The translations under genes and the position numbers were made by a program. From Motacilla alba alba (lineage: Eukaryota; Chordata; Aves; Passeriformes; Motacillidae), in assembly GCF_015832195.1 (NCBI RefSeq), contig NC_052046.1, forward strand, positions 46,696,473 through 46,760,472: a stretch of 64,000 nucleotides of DNA, read 5' to 3'. Below, piece after piece: positions 12,701-24,384 of the stretch (position 1 is the stretch's first letter; each line of letters opens with the position of its first letter). The notes under the pieces were generated by a model. That model worked only from the letters and a program-made list of their open reading frames with translations, searched no databases and had not been told where the DNA came from.

Positions 12701-15700
12701 AATTTGCATTTTCATCCCGCTATTTTTATGTAGAGTTTTATGCTCATAAACTCTCTGGATATTTACTTTTTAAATCCCTTCTGAGCATCTAACTTCATGC
12801 ATCACGAGTCATCTGGCTTCAACATCCAGCCTGATTCTAGACAGTTTTCATGTTACATTATATTATTTCAAAAAGGAACACAGTTAAATCACACATTCAG
12901 GTAAGTAGTTCAGCTATTTTTGACAGAGCAAAGTTAATCTTTTTCTTCCAATAGCACTCAAAATCAGCAAGTCAGCCTGCAGAACCTGAAATTACCTCTG
13001 ACATCCCAGTGCTTTCATATTTAGGAAACAGGCTGAGAATAAAATTGATCACTGATTTTGCACTGTTACAACAGTGTAAAATTTTGTGTCACATTTATTT
13101 AATGGATTGGAAGGTCTGCTGCACTTAATCAAGATTGCTAATGAACTGTAGCTGTATATCAGGAATCTAGAATATTTAACAGCTGTCTAGTTTAAAACTA
13201 AGTCACAATTTGCTTTGAAATGATACTTTATGACTAATTTTTTTTGCAATGTGTACATGAAAAATCTGTCATATACCATGTGTTAGTCACATACAATTTT
13301 TTCTTCCCAGAAAAGCTCTTTGTTGTAAGACTTTCTGTACCTTTATTTTTTTCAGATGACATACAGTCTACTTGCACTAAAAGTTACAGCAAGCAGAGTA
13401 GCATGAATATCCTTCAGCGTATTTTTAGACATGCTCAGTGGAAAGGAAGGTGTTTTAAAGAACATAATCCAAGGACGCAAACTGAACTACTGCTGAGTGG
13501 GGACCCAGTCTGTAAGATAAACAATATATAAATTAGGAATCATATGGCTGCAACATATACAGCTGAAAAATGGAACGATAACTCATCTGTATGTCCAAAA
13601 TTTGAAAAAGACTATCCCAGATATTGAGTCTTAGGCCTTTCTCCATTTCAGATCTCTGTCAAACCGTTGATCTTATCAGAGTATATAGTGTCTGAATATC
13701 TCTCTACCAGCTATTGCTGTTCTACCATCAGCATGAAGCAGAACTGTGTCAGGACTCAGGTAAGGCTTCCACATCCCTACATGCATTTTCACACATACTG
13801 ATTATTAAATCAAAAAAATCCGGAGAAAAAAGTAAAGTTTAAGATAAGCTTGAAAGTTGCATTATCCAACACTTTGCTTGCAAGAGGTAGAGAAATTAAC
13901 ACATTTGAGAAACAAGGATTATCTTTCTCATTGGGGCAGGCAGCAAACTTATAGAAATAAAACAGGTGGTTCCACGAAATTTCCTTTGCCATGATACAGG
14001 TGAAGCATGACCATACACAGCAAATACTTTAAGAGATATCACTTCTATGTTTCATTTTCTGAACACAGTAATCTGTCCTGACTCCAAAAGCTTCTATAGA
14101 ATGTTAGATAGAAAGCACAATTTCCTTTCTTGCACCCCTGTACATGTTATCTGCATGTTTCCTTGACAGCATACTTAGGATGAGTTCTTTTCAATTCACA
14201 ATGCACATATCCATAGCACCTTCCTTATTGAGACCTATAGCAATGAAAAGTTGGTATTATTGAAAATTTAAGGTTAGTGGCTGTTCTGTTGATTAGTAGT
14301 TGCTTCTATTGTGACTCATAATAAAATTAGACAAAATTCCTTATGCTGTTACTGGTACAGGCAAATACAAAATCATACTCTTCTTAGAAAAGAATCAATA
14401 ATTTTTCATATAAATTATATAAAGCACCAGTGAGAGGGTGGTTGTGACTGGAAGTACAAACACACCTCTTGCAATGAAGTAAAGGTAGCATAAAACAAAT
14501 TGAATCAAACAATCTGTTAGAAGGCACTTCCTTTGTGAACAAACACCCCACTGAAAAAAAAAATCACAGTTTTGCCTTACTGTGGAGAAAAATGTCAAGA
14601 AAGGACTGAATTAGCCAAACTTTTTTAGCATAGAACTGGAATGTAAATCATGACAAAAACTTTACCAAGTTTTAGGATTCAGTCCTCATTTTTTAATACA
14701 TCATTTTCTAGATAGCATAAACAGCACTTTCTTTTCTTGTACAAAGCAGAAAAGCTAAGACAGAGACACTTAAATTTTCAAAATGTTTAGATAAATTCTG
14801 ATATTTATGGTTTGAACAGCTGTACCAGAGAAGTCACAGGATACACTAGCTAGGAGGTTCCTTCAGGTGAGAAAATCCTGGATCTATTACTTGTTTGCCA
14901 GGCAGTAACATCACTTTGATGAATAATTCATGTTACATAATTGTCTTTCACGTTTCTTTCAGAAATACTAATTACTTTGTTTTTATAGTGCCAAAAGGGT
15001 AATTAAATATTTATTACCATAGCAGTCAAATTTCCTCCAAAGCAATGGCTAAAGATCAAGTCAAGTTCTTGATTTCTTGTTGGTGCATTTAAACTGCAGA
15101 AATATAAACCAGCCAATGTCATGTATCTATGGTAAGTCTTTTAAATAACCTGCATGGATCTTTGTTCTCTGCAGAACTGCTGAGCTTAGTCACTTGGGTA
15201 AGCAAGGTGTTGTTTTACCATTGAAACCAAGTGAGGAAGGCAGCATTTAATTTGAACAGACAATAACAGACTCTATGCATGTCTAGCATATTAAATCTCT
15301 GCTGAGACAGTTGCACAATCCTTTCCAAGCTTATGAAAGTATCACTCAGTCACTTGATTAGCTGTCAGATGCAGTAATCAGTTTCTTAACAGTTTATGAA
15401 CAGTAAATCAAATCACTAAGAACATTCAATGCTAATTTGTCAACTTTCCCTATTCCCTTCCCCTGGAGAACTGGGAAAAAAAGAAAAACAATAAAGGAAA
15501 TGGGATAGCACAACACTCAGGTGCCATACAAGAATGCTTCATGTTTTGATATTTGCTTGTTCTAGGGTGGATCATCATGAAGAAAAACATCAGATAAGAC
15601 AGAAATTCAGGAAAATTTATAGGGTCGCAATTGCTATGGGAAACAACTTGTAATCAGCTTAAATATTTACAGTAATTTTAAACAAATAACCTTTAATTTA

Positions 15701-15788
15701 CAATTATTTTTAATAGACCACAGAGTTTTTTTATGCAAAATTACCTCAATATTTAAATTTCATAAAGCTAAATGTAAAGCTTGACATT
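9789..15788. other. AT-rich stretch without recognisable genes
   Basis: These 6 kb show no recognisable exon, RNA gene or named repeat. Short acceptor/ORF/donor combinations occur at 12841-12900 (20 open codons before CAG|GTAAGT), 13711-13759 and 15100-15131, but they are so short that chance explains them. The longest frame, 12227-12562 on the plus strand (111 residues), has no motif I know. Confidence 0.55.
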
Positions 15789-15801
15789 GGGGGGGGGGGG
15801 G
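15789..15801 (+). repeat. G13 homopolymer
   Basis: A run of 13 G is read directly, flanked by AT-rich sequence. Long G runs are rare in this window; the nearest analogue is the C10-A-C5 tract at 22685-22700. Confidence 0.95.
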
Positions 15802-17619
15802 AATGAAAAAAGGAAAACAAATAAACCAGGTAGAGGTCTTTTACTGAATCAGTAGCTTGTGATGATTGTAGGAAAAGATCAGAAAAGTAAAGATATATTC
15901 TAGATATACAGGAAATATAGGAAGAGATTATGAAATAGCAAAAGTATACTGTTTAAAAATGTGATCTTTATTGCTATATTTCAAAACAGATGAAATGTCT
16001 TTCACTTGTTGGGCATTTATTTGAGTAATTCATTATATTATAATAATTCTGCTGTCAGAAAGGAAATTCAATTATAGAGGGCTTTTCACTGAGAACAGCT
16101 TAGGTATAAAAAGGTATAAAACAACAGAAGTCAGAAGTTGGTTTACCATAAAGGATCTAAATCTCTCTTTGAAAGGATTCTATAAAAATCTCCAGGATAA
16201 AAAAACCTGATTACAACAGAGTCTACTTGCACATGTATACAAGCTCTACTTCTATTTTCAGTTATAATATGTGACACCATTCTGGCGCAGGTTCAAAGAA
16301 TCCAAATAGAATTGTATTTTATTCTATTATCTCCATTAATATTGATGTTCTCTCTCAGAATTCCAGAGTCAGATACTTGATATACATCCCAGGAATGTGT
16401 TATCTCTGACTATCTTCAGCAGTACTAAAATTTGTGAAGGTTAAAAAAAAAAATCAGTTTAGTCTTGGGCTGAGACATTACTTTTGGTGTCTAAGACAAA
16501 AATAAACTTAAATCCCACAGCAGAGGGGTTTGCTAGCAGCGGCTAGCAAGAGAAGTGAAATTAATACTACTCAGCTCAGAACACTGAAATAAAATCTGGT
16601 AGATGAAAGACAATTAATTACCATCTATTGATGTGCTGCTTGATGTGTTACATCATTATAGCACATTAGCATTTTTAAATCCTTTCAGTGACTTGTCCAA
16701 ACAATATTCCTGGGAGGCAGCATCTCACTGGGAAGAGAAATACATGATTAAGGAAAACCATTACATTTCCATGTATTTTCAGAAGCATGACTACAGTCAG
16801 AGGCCTTGCTGTCAATGGTAATTTTAGTAGTCATTACTCACGGCACTGTAGCAAGGCAATATCAATACCTCTTTTCCCTGACACTTTCTATCTGCAGTTA
16901 TCAAAGAAAATACCAGAAGTGTTTCCTGTGCAAGCCCATGTTTCCTCTTATTTCCACCCATGTGACCAGCATTACCATCAGTAAACCAGGTTTCCGTGGT
17001 GGAAACCATGACATGTGAAGGCATTGGAGAAATTCAAAGAGGACTGTCTCCTTCCCCACACTGAAACAGGGGAAGAATATGAGGAGTCCTCCCCCAGAGG
17101 AAGAAGAGGAATAGAGACAATGTGTGATTGACTGCAATCCCCTCATGCGCTTATGGAGCAGAGGAGGTAGAGAATCAGGAATAAAGATAAGGCTAGGAAG
17201 AAGGAAGTGGGGGTAGGAAAGTGATACCTAATATGTTCATCCAATTTCTACTGTAACTTTTTAGTAGAAAGACACTGTGACTGGAAACTTCTAGAAGAGA
17301 AGACACCGTGTCTGTGGACATTTAGCAGAGAAGCAAGGTGTGCAGAAATTGTTCTCCAAGCAAGGATGTTAGAACATCTGGCTTAGGAATGCAGCTAAAA
17401 ACAAGGACTGAGTTTTGGAACCTGGGGAACATGGGGAGAGGTTTTATGGTAATAAAGATGCTTGTATTGAGTGTATATTAGCAACACACTTGTAGAAACG
17501 GGGGAGCATGTTAGGAGGAGTGATCCCCCATGCCCTTCCAGGTTCTGAAAAAAAGGATGCATCTTTAACATAAAAAAATGAAGTTAGGAGTCTAATTCCA
17601 GTTTTCAGATATTTGGTCT
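15802..17619. other. Stretch without recognisable genes
   Basis: No gene or named repeat was seen. Several frames of 60-80 residues overlap on both strands at 16633-17146, which is the pattern of chance frames rather than of a gene. Confidence 0.55.
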
Positions 17620-17879
17620 CAAAGGTGTTTTAATATTTGGCTTTGTTTCTCATTATCCTACTTTGATTTGATTGACAATAAATTAAACTTCCCAATGTTT
17701 AAATTTCCTAAATTTAAGCCTGTTTTGCCCTCGATGGTAATTGGTGAGTGATTCCTCCCTGTCCCTCTCTTGACCCATGAGTCTTTTATTACATTTGCTG
17801 TACCATGTGCAGCTGAGGAGAGGAGTGATAGAAGAGCTTTGGCAGGCACCTGGTGTCCAGCCAGGGTCAATCCACCACA
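17620..17879 (-). mobile_element. LTR-like repeat, 5' part (family A)
   Basis: Read on the minus strand this starts TGTGGTGGATTGACCCTGGC at 17879 and runs to about 17620. There is clear homology to the copy at 26807 on the plus strand, for example CTCACCAATTACCATC and the later AGGATAATGAGAAACAAA. Only the 5' quarter to third of the unit is present. I recognise the sequence as a common avian interspersed repeat that I take to be an endogenous-retrovirus LTR, but I cannot name its subfamily. The reverse-strand frame of 91 residues that crosses it is non-coding. Confidence 0.75.
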
Positions 17880-18021
17880 GGTAACAGGTGCCCTAAAGAA
17901 CAAAAACCAGGAGGAGGATGCAGCCAAGAACAAGGTAAGAAAGAGAGAATTTGGTATGCTTCATGGTTAATGTTACCATCATCATCACCTTCATTAAATT
18001 TTGTTGGGCAGGTTTAAAGAG

Positions 18022-18051
18022 ATACAGTACAAAAATATACAGTACAAAAAT
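18022..18051 (+). repeat. Perfect 15-base tandem duplication
   Basis: ATACAGTACAAAAAT occurs twice head to tail without spacer. It is a small replication-slippage duplication. Confidence 0.9.
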
Positions 18052-18359
18052 GTATGAGTATAAAGGCAGGCAGAAAATAAGCAAAATAAAAACCCACAGA
18101 ACATGGAAGAAGAATGAATGGTCAGGGACAAAAGAAAATTAAACATTGATTCTTTATCTTTGCCAGTACTGCAATAGCTAGAAGACTGACCCAGACATCT
18201 CAAAGCTAGCCATACACTGCATGACAAGACCCCCTCAAGCATCTTCTGCAAGAAAAACTTTGTCATACAGATTTTCCTTGAGCAAAACCCACCATATCTT
18301 TCTTCCTTCAACAGCATGGACAGAAGCAGACCCGTGCATGGACACCTAAGGCAAAAAGA

Positions 18360-18413
18360 GAGGGGAGGGGAGGGGAGGGGAGGGGAGGGGTGGGGAGGGG
18401 AGGGCAGGGGAGG
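18360..18413 (+). repeat. (AGGGG)n G-rich microsatellite
   Basis: This is a run of AGGGG units with a single TGGGG variant and shorter AGGG units at its right end. It has about ten runs of three or more G with one- or two-base spacers, which is strong potential for a G-quadruplex on the plus strand. The apparent proline/serine-rich reverse-strand frame (17994-18482) is a translation of this tract plus neighbouring sequence. Confidence 0.92.
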
Positions 18414-18959
18414 GCTTTCTGACTGACCTCTTTTTTTTTTTTTAGCATATTGCATGTCGCCAGCTTTGTCAGCCAAATCCATCCAACTGTCTGTTATGTT
18501 TTTTTAGATTTAGGAAAGTGCTGTAGGCCATCAGAATAACAAAGTACATTTTGCAGATATCAAACATCTCCACTTGAAAGGATTCAGTTCTTGAAATTCA
18601 GCCTTTCAGACATGCATATAGAAAAAAATTGCTGGCATACAATCTTTGATGTCCAAAGACAGCTAATTTCTGCACTTACAATGATTAAGCTCATTTATAG
18701 TTATGTATAGTGTATGCACACACAATTTCAAAAAACTTTTCTGGCTTTTTTTTTGTGTCTGCTGCTGTTCTGTTCAATTACTTGAATAAACCCTGTATCA
18801 CAGGGTGAAAAAATGTTCATGGTGTTAAACCAAATCAGGATCAAAGTGATTTACTGACTTATTAATGACATGTAATTAACTGGCAATCAATGAGCTATAC
18901 AGAGATCGGTGTCAGTGGTGTAACTCATAAACCATACATTGCGACCCCTTCAGAAAATG

Positions 18960-19340
18960 CTGATAAACATCCCCAACCTCTGAGCACCCCTCTGTTACTA
19001 ATCCCAGGAAGTGCAATCCCTGCAGCTCCTCTGGAGAAGCCCCGGGTGATGGAGGCTCTCCCCTCCTGTGATCCCTGGCTGCAAACCCTCCAGGGTGGAG
19101 CTGCCGGGGGAGCTCCCAGCCAGCAGCCCGGCTTGCCTCGTTTTCCATGGCCCAGCACCGGGAGCAGCAGACAGGAGGGGAGGAGAAGCTGCGCACAGCA
19201 CCCCTGGGAGGGCAGAGGCCAGGACACCCCTGGGTGACTTGTGTGGTGTCAAACTGAGCTCTGTGGTGTCAAACTGCTGCTCCCGCAGCACCATCCCTTC
19301 TGCCACTGCAGCCCTCCTGCTCCTCCTAAACCTCTCTTTA
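18960..19340. other. GC-rich patch, function unknown
   Basis: The base composition changes sharply to GC-rich (for example GAGCTGCCGGGGGAGCTCCC near 19100). Overlapping open frames of 92-115 residues exist on both strands, as expected from scarcity of stop codons in GC-rich DNA. No TATA box, splice pattern or protein motif was seen. A 15-base duplication TGTGGTGTCAAACTG occurs at 19242 and 19262. It could be a promoter-like region, an old repeat or a local GC island; I cannot decide. Confidence 0.4.
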
Positions 19341-22269
19341 GGCTGACCCTTTTTTTTTGTTTTCTCAGGGATCTCTTTAATTCCCTAAATGCTGTTTAAT
19401 CCAGCCAACTGTCACAATTTCCAGCCTGACCAGTTTTTCATTGTTACAGGGGCAACACTCCCTAAGCATTTTAATTTTGTGATTTAAATACACCACACTG
19501 TTTGAGAGCCTCACATTCCTAACTGTTCTGCTCTTGTTAGTTTGCCAAATGCAAGCGCTGTGAAGACTCTGCAAGTCTGCAACAAAATTCCCATTAATTT
19601 CAAACAAAATTGGCAGCCTTGCTGGGTCATGGAGTCTATGCTGCTTCATTTACTACATGGAATAATCTCTTCTATACAGACAGATATTTGAATACTATTC
19701 TCAACAGAAGTTTTGGAGGCAAAAAGAACTGCAGATTCTTTCTTTTCATTAATATGTACAACTTTTCATTCATACACAAAAGAGGATATGAAAGTTTACT
19801 CTTTTTCTTAGTGGAAACATAGTAACTCATTTTGGATTGAAATGTGACATTTGACCATTTTGTTTCACTTAGTCATACTTCATGCACTTCTAAATAAATT
19901 GGGACAGAGAAGAAAATTTAATTGTCTTTTGTATGATCAATGATGAGATTCTCATTAAAAATTAGGGATATAAAGAGGAAGAAAATACCTTTTATAGCCA
20001 CACTATAAATATATATAGAAACACTAGATACTCCTTTCCTTCAGTGTTTTAGTTTGTGCACATAAAAGAGGCTAAAATACAAACAAAAAATTGGATAAAC
20101 AGAGATATATGCAAAATAAACATGCAAGTCATTGAACTAGTCTGGTATCAGCACACAGTGCCAAGAAAATAAAGCACTCTCTGCGGCAGTGACACTGTCA
20201 CCGTCACATTCGCTATTTTGAAACATTAGTTTTTAACACATTGCAAACCACACAGTAGCACCAGCAGACCTATTCAGAACTTGCTATGGAAAACCTATGG
20301 TGTACCAAGTTGAAGTACAAGGAATTCAAGATAGACCCAGAGTCTTCACTTGGTTGAAAAACACACGAACTAGATAACTGAATTCTCACCAGCTGGGAAC
20401 TGCCAGCCACTGTAGGATCTTAACAAAGCTGTGAAGATCTTTTGCTAAGCTGATCTTAGCAAAAGAAGCTCGTTTTGAAGTAGGTGCTAGAAACTTTAAT
20501 TGGATTATTCATATAAAAATGGTAAAATGATCACTTCTTGATAAAAGAAGTGGCAAAACTATGTGTATTCTAGTGCTGTTAATCAGCACACAGTGTACGA
20601 AAAATCAATGCATTCATTTGGAAAATTTACCTCTCTGCCTCATTGTTCTTTTAACCTTGCTAAATGAGTTAGGGCCAACACCAGCCTCTGAATAGGCAGA
20701 GAGTAATCAGGAAAGAAAACAAAAGTGGATTTATTTCATGTTTTTTCTTCAATTGCTTTGCTCCCTGTGACTCAGTGTCACCTCTTGTCCATGTAACAGT
20801 GTTGCATGGACAGCTGTCGCATTCTTCTAACCCAGATCACAGTCAGATCAGCCCTTTATCAAAACTGTCACTGAAAGGAAAAGAAAGATTCAGCCCTGCT
20901 ACTTTGTTAAGAACATACAATGATTTAATTACTGTGGTATATTTTATAATTGCATATGGATGATAAACACAGAAATCTTGCCATTAAATGCGCACTAGTG
21001 TCTCACCCTACTGATTTGAAAAGTTACAAAGTTTCAGCTGTATCATTCATTTCTCTTGAGTGCAATCAAGAACTGTTAGGTTTTGCCTAAAGAATAGAAG
21101 GCCTTCTGAAAGCTGAAAAGCACAAATGTTCCTTGCCTTCTAACCACTCTACAATTAATGCAGGATGGTTGCCAAAGCAGATGAAAAGTATGTGCATGAA
21201 AAAACTCCAAGGTAAAGTCATCTAGGATGACCCAGATGGTAAACGAACCTTAGCTAAAGACACTGCTGCTGCTGTACATGAAAATACTCCTCTCTGATAC
21301 TAGCTTTAATCGTAGTTGGGGTAATAGGAAGGTTGTGGTAGCTTTTTTTAAGTGGCATCACATTAAAAATACTATATATACTGAAATCAGGTTCTTAACT
21401 CTGATACTCATCATGCAACACTGTCATTATAGTTTCTCGTGTGCTATCAGGAAGGCTACTGAAGCCATTTTTTGCTGTAACTGCAGGTCTGGACTGCATT
21501 TAGACAGAGCTGAGAGAATCATTGTCTTGTACAATCACTAATAAGTGTGTTCTGCCTGAAAACATTCTACATTCTGTTTAAAAGCAGAGCAAAATGGACG
21601 GTTGATGGAAAGAAGCAGAGCTCTAGAAAAATTGATATACAAGTGAGAAATGCTCTTAAAAATTAGTTTTAAGTATCTCTGACTTTAAGGAAACTGAAAG
21701 AGGTCTACACATCAAACAGACTCTAGCTTAGCTTTTTCTCAGTATTAAAACTGTGCTAGAATTCTACAGCTTTCTCTTTCCTTTACCCACACCAAACGGA
21801 AAGATTTTCTATGCTTACTGGAGAAAAGTTCTAAAAAACTTCTATTTTGGTTTGGTTAAATGCAGCAGGGGGAAATAGCATTACTTTTTTCCTTCATCCA
21901 ATGTACCCTCATACATCTGACAGTGAAAACACGAAAAGCCAGCAACATTCTAAACAGGCTGCAGTTTATTCCTTTTTATGTTTAAAATTGTTAAAAAGAA
22001 GGGAGTTGGCATCTGTAGCACACATAACTTCTCTCTTTGATCAGTGCATGAAAACATTTTCCTGGAAAAGTTACATTAAATGCAACAGGACAGGAAAATT
22101 CTGCCATCCCACAGAGTTAACACTGCAGGAATGAAGATTGTTGGCCCTGTTTTGCTTACATAATCCATTGTTTTCCTCTGAGAAGACAAATAAAAGTATT
22201 AAGTATGTTATTTGCTTTTCTGTATTGTGTTTGGAGTGATTTTTGGGAGGGTTTTTTTGTTTTGTTTTG
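19341..22269. other. AT-rich stretch without recognisable genes
   Basis: No gene, RNA gene or named repeat was recognised. The only structured element is the perfect hairpin at 20439-20465. Confidence 0.55.
20439..20465. repeat. Perfect 11-base-pair hairpin, 5-base loop
   Basis: CTTTTGCTAAG is followed after CTGAT by its exact reverse complement CTTAGCAAAAG. The stem is too short for a typical microRNA precursor. There is no following T-run that would suggest a Pol III end. Confidence 0.85.
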
Positions 22270-22286
22270 TTTTTTTTTTTTTTTTT
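22270..22286 (+). repeat. T17 homopolymer
   Basis: Seventeen T lie at the end of a TTTTG-rich run, read directly. Read on the minus strand it is a poly(A) tract, but no retroposed gene body was recognised beside it. Confidence 0.9.
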
Positions 22287-22699
22287 AGTTTTTATTTTAC
22301 TGATCCTGTATGTCCATGAACTCCGGAGGAATTCTCAGCCAATTTTACTTCAAGTTATCATTATGAGTGAAATTTGTCAGTCTGGTGTGTGATCTACCTA
22401 ACGTTGCTTTGATGGGCTGGGTGAGTCCTGCAATCTATTGTTTCCCTGATGACCCAGGACTAATGTCTTAAACAAAGGATTTTCATGTCAGATAAGAGGA
22501 AAGGCTAGTAAGAAGCAGATCCTGCAGAGGTGGGGTAATGCTTTTTATCCGGCCAGTTTCCTCCCTCCCAATAAGGCCGGCAGTGTAAAACCACCCCCTG
22601 CACTAGGTGAGGTATCTGGACTCACAGGTAAGCTGGAAGGCGTTCCCCCCTTCTGACTAGTACAACTGCATCCGACAGTGTAAACCCCCCCCCCACCCC

Positions 22700-23031
22700 C
22701 AGCAAAATATGAGGGTGTTTCCAGTAGGTGTGGATGTATATAATCCTTCCAAACTCTTTGTTGTGCTGCCCTCACCCTCAGCAGATCGAGACTTCGACAA
22801 TCACTCCAACCATCACTGGACATTGAAATCTATCAACTATCAGGTCTTGTTGCTGGATCTACTGGTGGTGATACCTTTGCTCTCCTCTATCTACTCTTCC
22901 ACTTCTTTCTTCCTTTTCCTTGTATATTTTCTTTATCATACTTTTTTATGGAAAGGACCAGGACGGCTGTATGACTCCTTTCTTTTGCAACTAAATTTAT
23001 TTAAAAATAAAGCTGGTTCAAATATACATCT
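22700..23031 (+). mobile_element. Possible LTR remnant
   Basis: A TATATAA-type box occurs near 22737 and an AATAAA signal near 23004, with pyrimidine-rich sequence between. The next LTR (from 23032) is inserted just after it. Length and order would fit a U3-R-U5 fragment, but I could not fix its borders and do not recognise the family. The C10-A-C5 tract at 22685-22700 lies at its left. Confidence 0.25.
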
Positions 23032-23744
23032 TGTCATATCCCTGCAATGCCAGTTATTAAATTATTAAATGCCAGTTTTTCCCTGAGCCTGCCTTCCTTT
23101 GAGAAACTTCTCTGTCAGTTTTGTATTTCTTTAAACTTCATTAGTTCACTGAAACTGGCTTTTTCCCTTGGGATTCTTTATTGGTTGATATTTGTGTGCC
23201 CGCCTTGTATTTTATCTTAATTATTCTGATTAGTTAAAGATTGTACCCTCACCTGAGATCCTCCCCTTGTTATAAACTGTTGCAATACGACACAAAATGA
23301 CCACACGGACACTGCTGCTCTCCAGGTGAATAAAAAAGAGGGACTTTTATTTTCTGACTCCAACATTTATAGTTTTCTAAAAGTGACAGTGGATTGGAGG
23401 GTGACAGTGCCACCTCTCCAATGACACTGGACAGACCAAGAGTCCATCAATTCTCTCCTCCTCTATGAAAGAACGCAAAATATAAGTTATTTACAGAATT
23501 GTGTGTGAGAAAGTTTGTCACAAGAATGCAAACATCAGAAGGCTTAAAAAAGTCTTAAAAAATCAGGGTGACAATAAACTGTTGCCTGCCCCGAGTTCGG
23601 GGTCCTGGGATGCTGAGGGGAAGTTTTACTATCAAATAAAGTTACCCCAGGAACCATGGTGCTGCTCTTTTGTTTTGTGCTGCGCCTTCCCTGGCAGCTG
23701 GGATCGGCGGAGCCTGAGAGAGGGGGACTGTCGCTTCCCTGTCA
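23032..23744 (+). mobile_element. Solo LTR (outer), interrupted by a second LTR
   Basis: The element begins TGTCATATCC and ends CTTCCCTGTCA. The six bases before it are ACATCT and the six after are CCATCT, a likely target duplication with one difference. The 23278-23573 insertion plus one 6-base duplication account for 302 bases, so the original LTR was about 411 bases. Its TATA box (TTATAAAC at 23270-23277) sits exactly at the inner insertion. An AATAAA is at 23635-23640, followed by a GC-richer U5 region that I recognise as typical of passerine endogenous-retrovirus LTRs. No internal retroviral genes accompany it, so it is a solo LTR left by recombination. Confidence 0.7.
23278..23573 (-). 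mobile_element. Solo LTR (inner), 296 bases
   Basis: On the minus strand it runs from TGTCACCCTGATTTTTTAAG to a terminus ending GCAACA, so both ends have the TG...CA signature. The flanks are ATAAAC at 23272-23277 and ATAAAC at 23574-23579, a perfect 6-base target duplication, which is the size made by beta-retrovirus-like (ERVK) integrases. On the minus strand a TATAAA is at 23371-23366 and an AATAAA at 23351-23346. It is inserted antisense into the TATA box of the LTR spanning 23032-23744, so it is the younger of the two. Confidence 0.9.
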
Positions 23745-23998
23745 CCATCTAGCTGGGATGAACAACACCACCCCAAAGGATTTATTAATGAGAACCTCAG
23801 CTCCCCTGACTCAGAGATGGGCTGTAACATGGTGCATACAGGGTGACATGAGAACGTATATGTGGTATTTGTTGAGAGAAGCAAAGATGTCCCTGAAATT
23901 GATGCAGAGCACCATAATTAGGATACCATTAAGAGCTACTTTCTGGAATAATATCTATCTTCGCAGACAAGGGAATCAAACCTACTTTCCTTTTGTAG
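23745..23998. other. Spacer between LTR and CR1
   Basis: This is about 250 bases with no recognised element. Overlapping frames on both strands here start inside the neighbouring LTR and are not genes. Confidence 0.5.
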
Positions 23999-24384
23999 AA
24001 TCATAGGGTAACTTAGATTACTACCTCTAAGATCAAGTGCAGTCATAAAACAAGCATTGCCAGGGGCCTCACTAATCACTCTCCTAAGCACCACATAGGT
24101 TTTGCACATTTTCTGGACCCTTCACCAGCTCTGTTGCCCTTACCTGGACATGCTCCAGCACTTCAAAGTAGTCCTTGAACTCAGGGGCCCAGAACTGGAC
24201 ACAGGATTTGAGGTGTGGCCTCACAAGTGCTGAGTACAGGGGGGACAATCATTGCCCTCATCCTGCTGGCCACATTATTGCTGATATAGGCCAGGATGCC
24301 ACTGGCCTTCTTAGCACCTGTGCATGGCTGGCTGCTGTTCAGCCTCTGTTGACCAGCACCCCCAGGGCCTTTTCCACCAATCCT
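23999..24384 (-). mobile_element. CR1 LINE 3' fragment with internal deletion
   Basis: On the plus strand it begins AATCATAGGGTAACTTAG, the reverse complement of a CR1 3' end. It continues into typical CR1 text such as TGGACATGCTCCAGCACTTC and CCCAGAACTGGACACAGGA and ends within the thumb-region coding part near CAGCACCCCCAGGGCC. Compared with other CR1 copies, the segment between about 24110 and 24115 is missing a few hundred bases. The frames at 24175-24447 (+) and 24181-24411 (-) are remnants or shadows of it. Confidence 0.88.

Noticed and set aside
12841..12900. 20 open codons between a TAG acceptor and CAG|GTAAGT
   Set aside because: The donor is excellent but the open stretch is short and the acceptor weak. 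Similar windows (11824-11883, 13711-13759, 15100-15131) occur without linking to one another.
17994..18482. 162-residue reverse-strand frame with a proline/serine tract
   Set aside because: The tract is a translation of the AGGGG microsatellite, and the rest has no motif.
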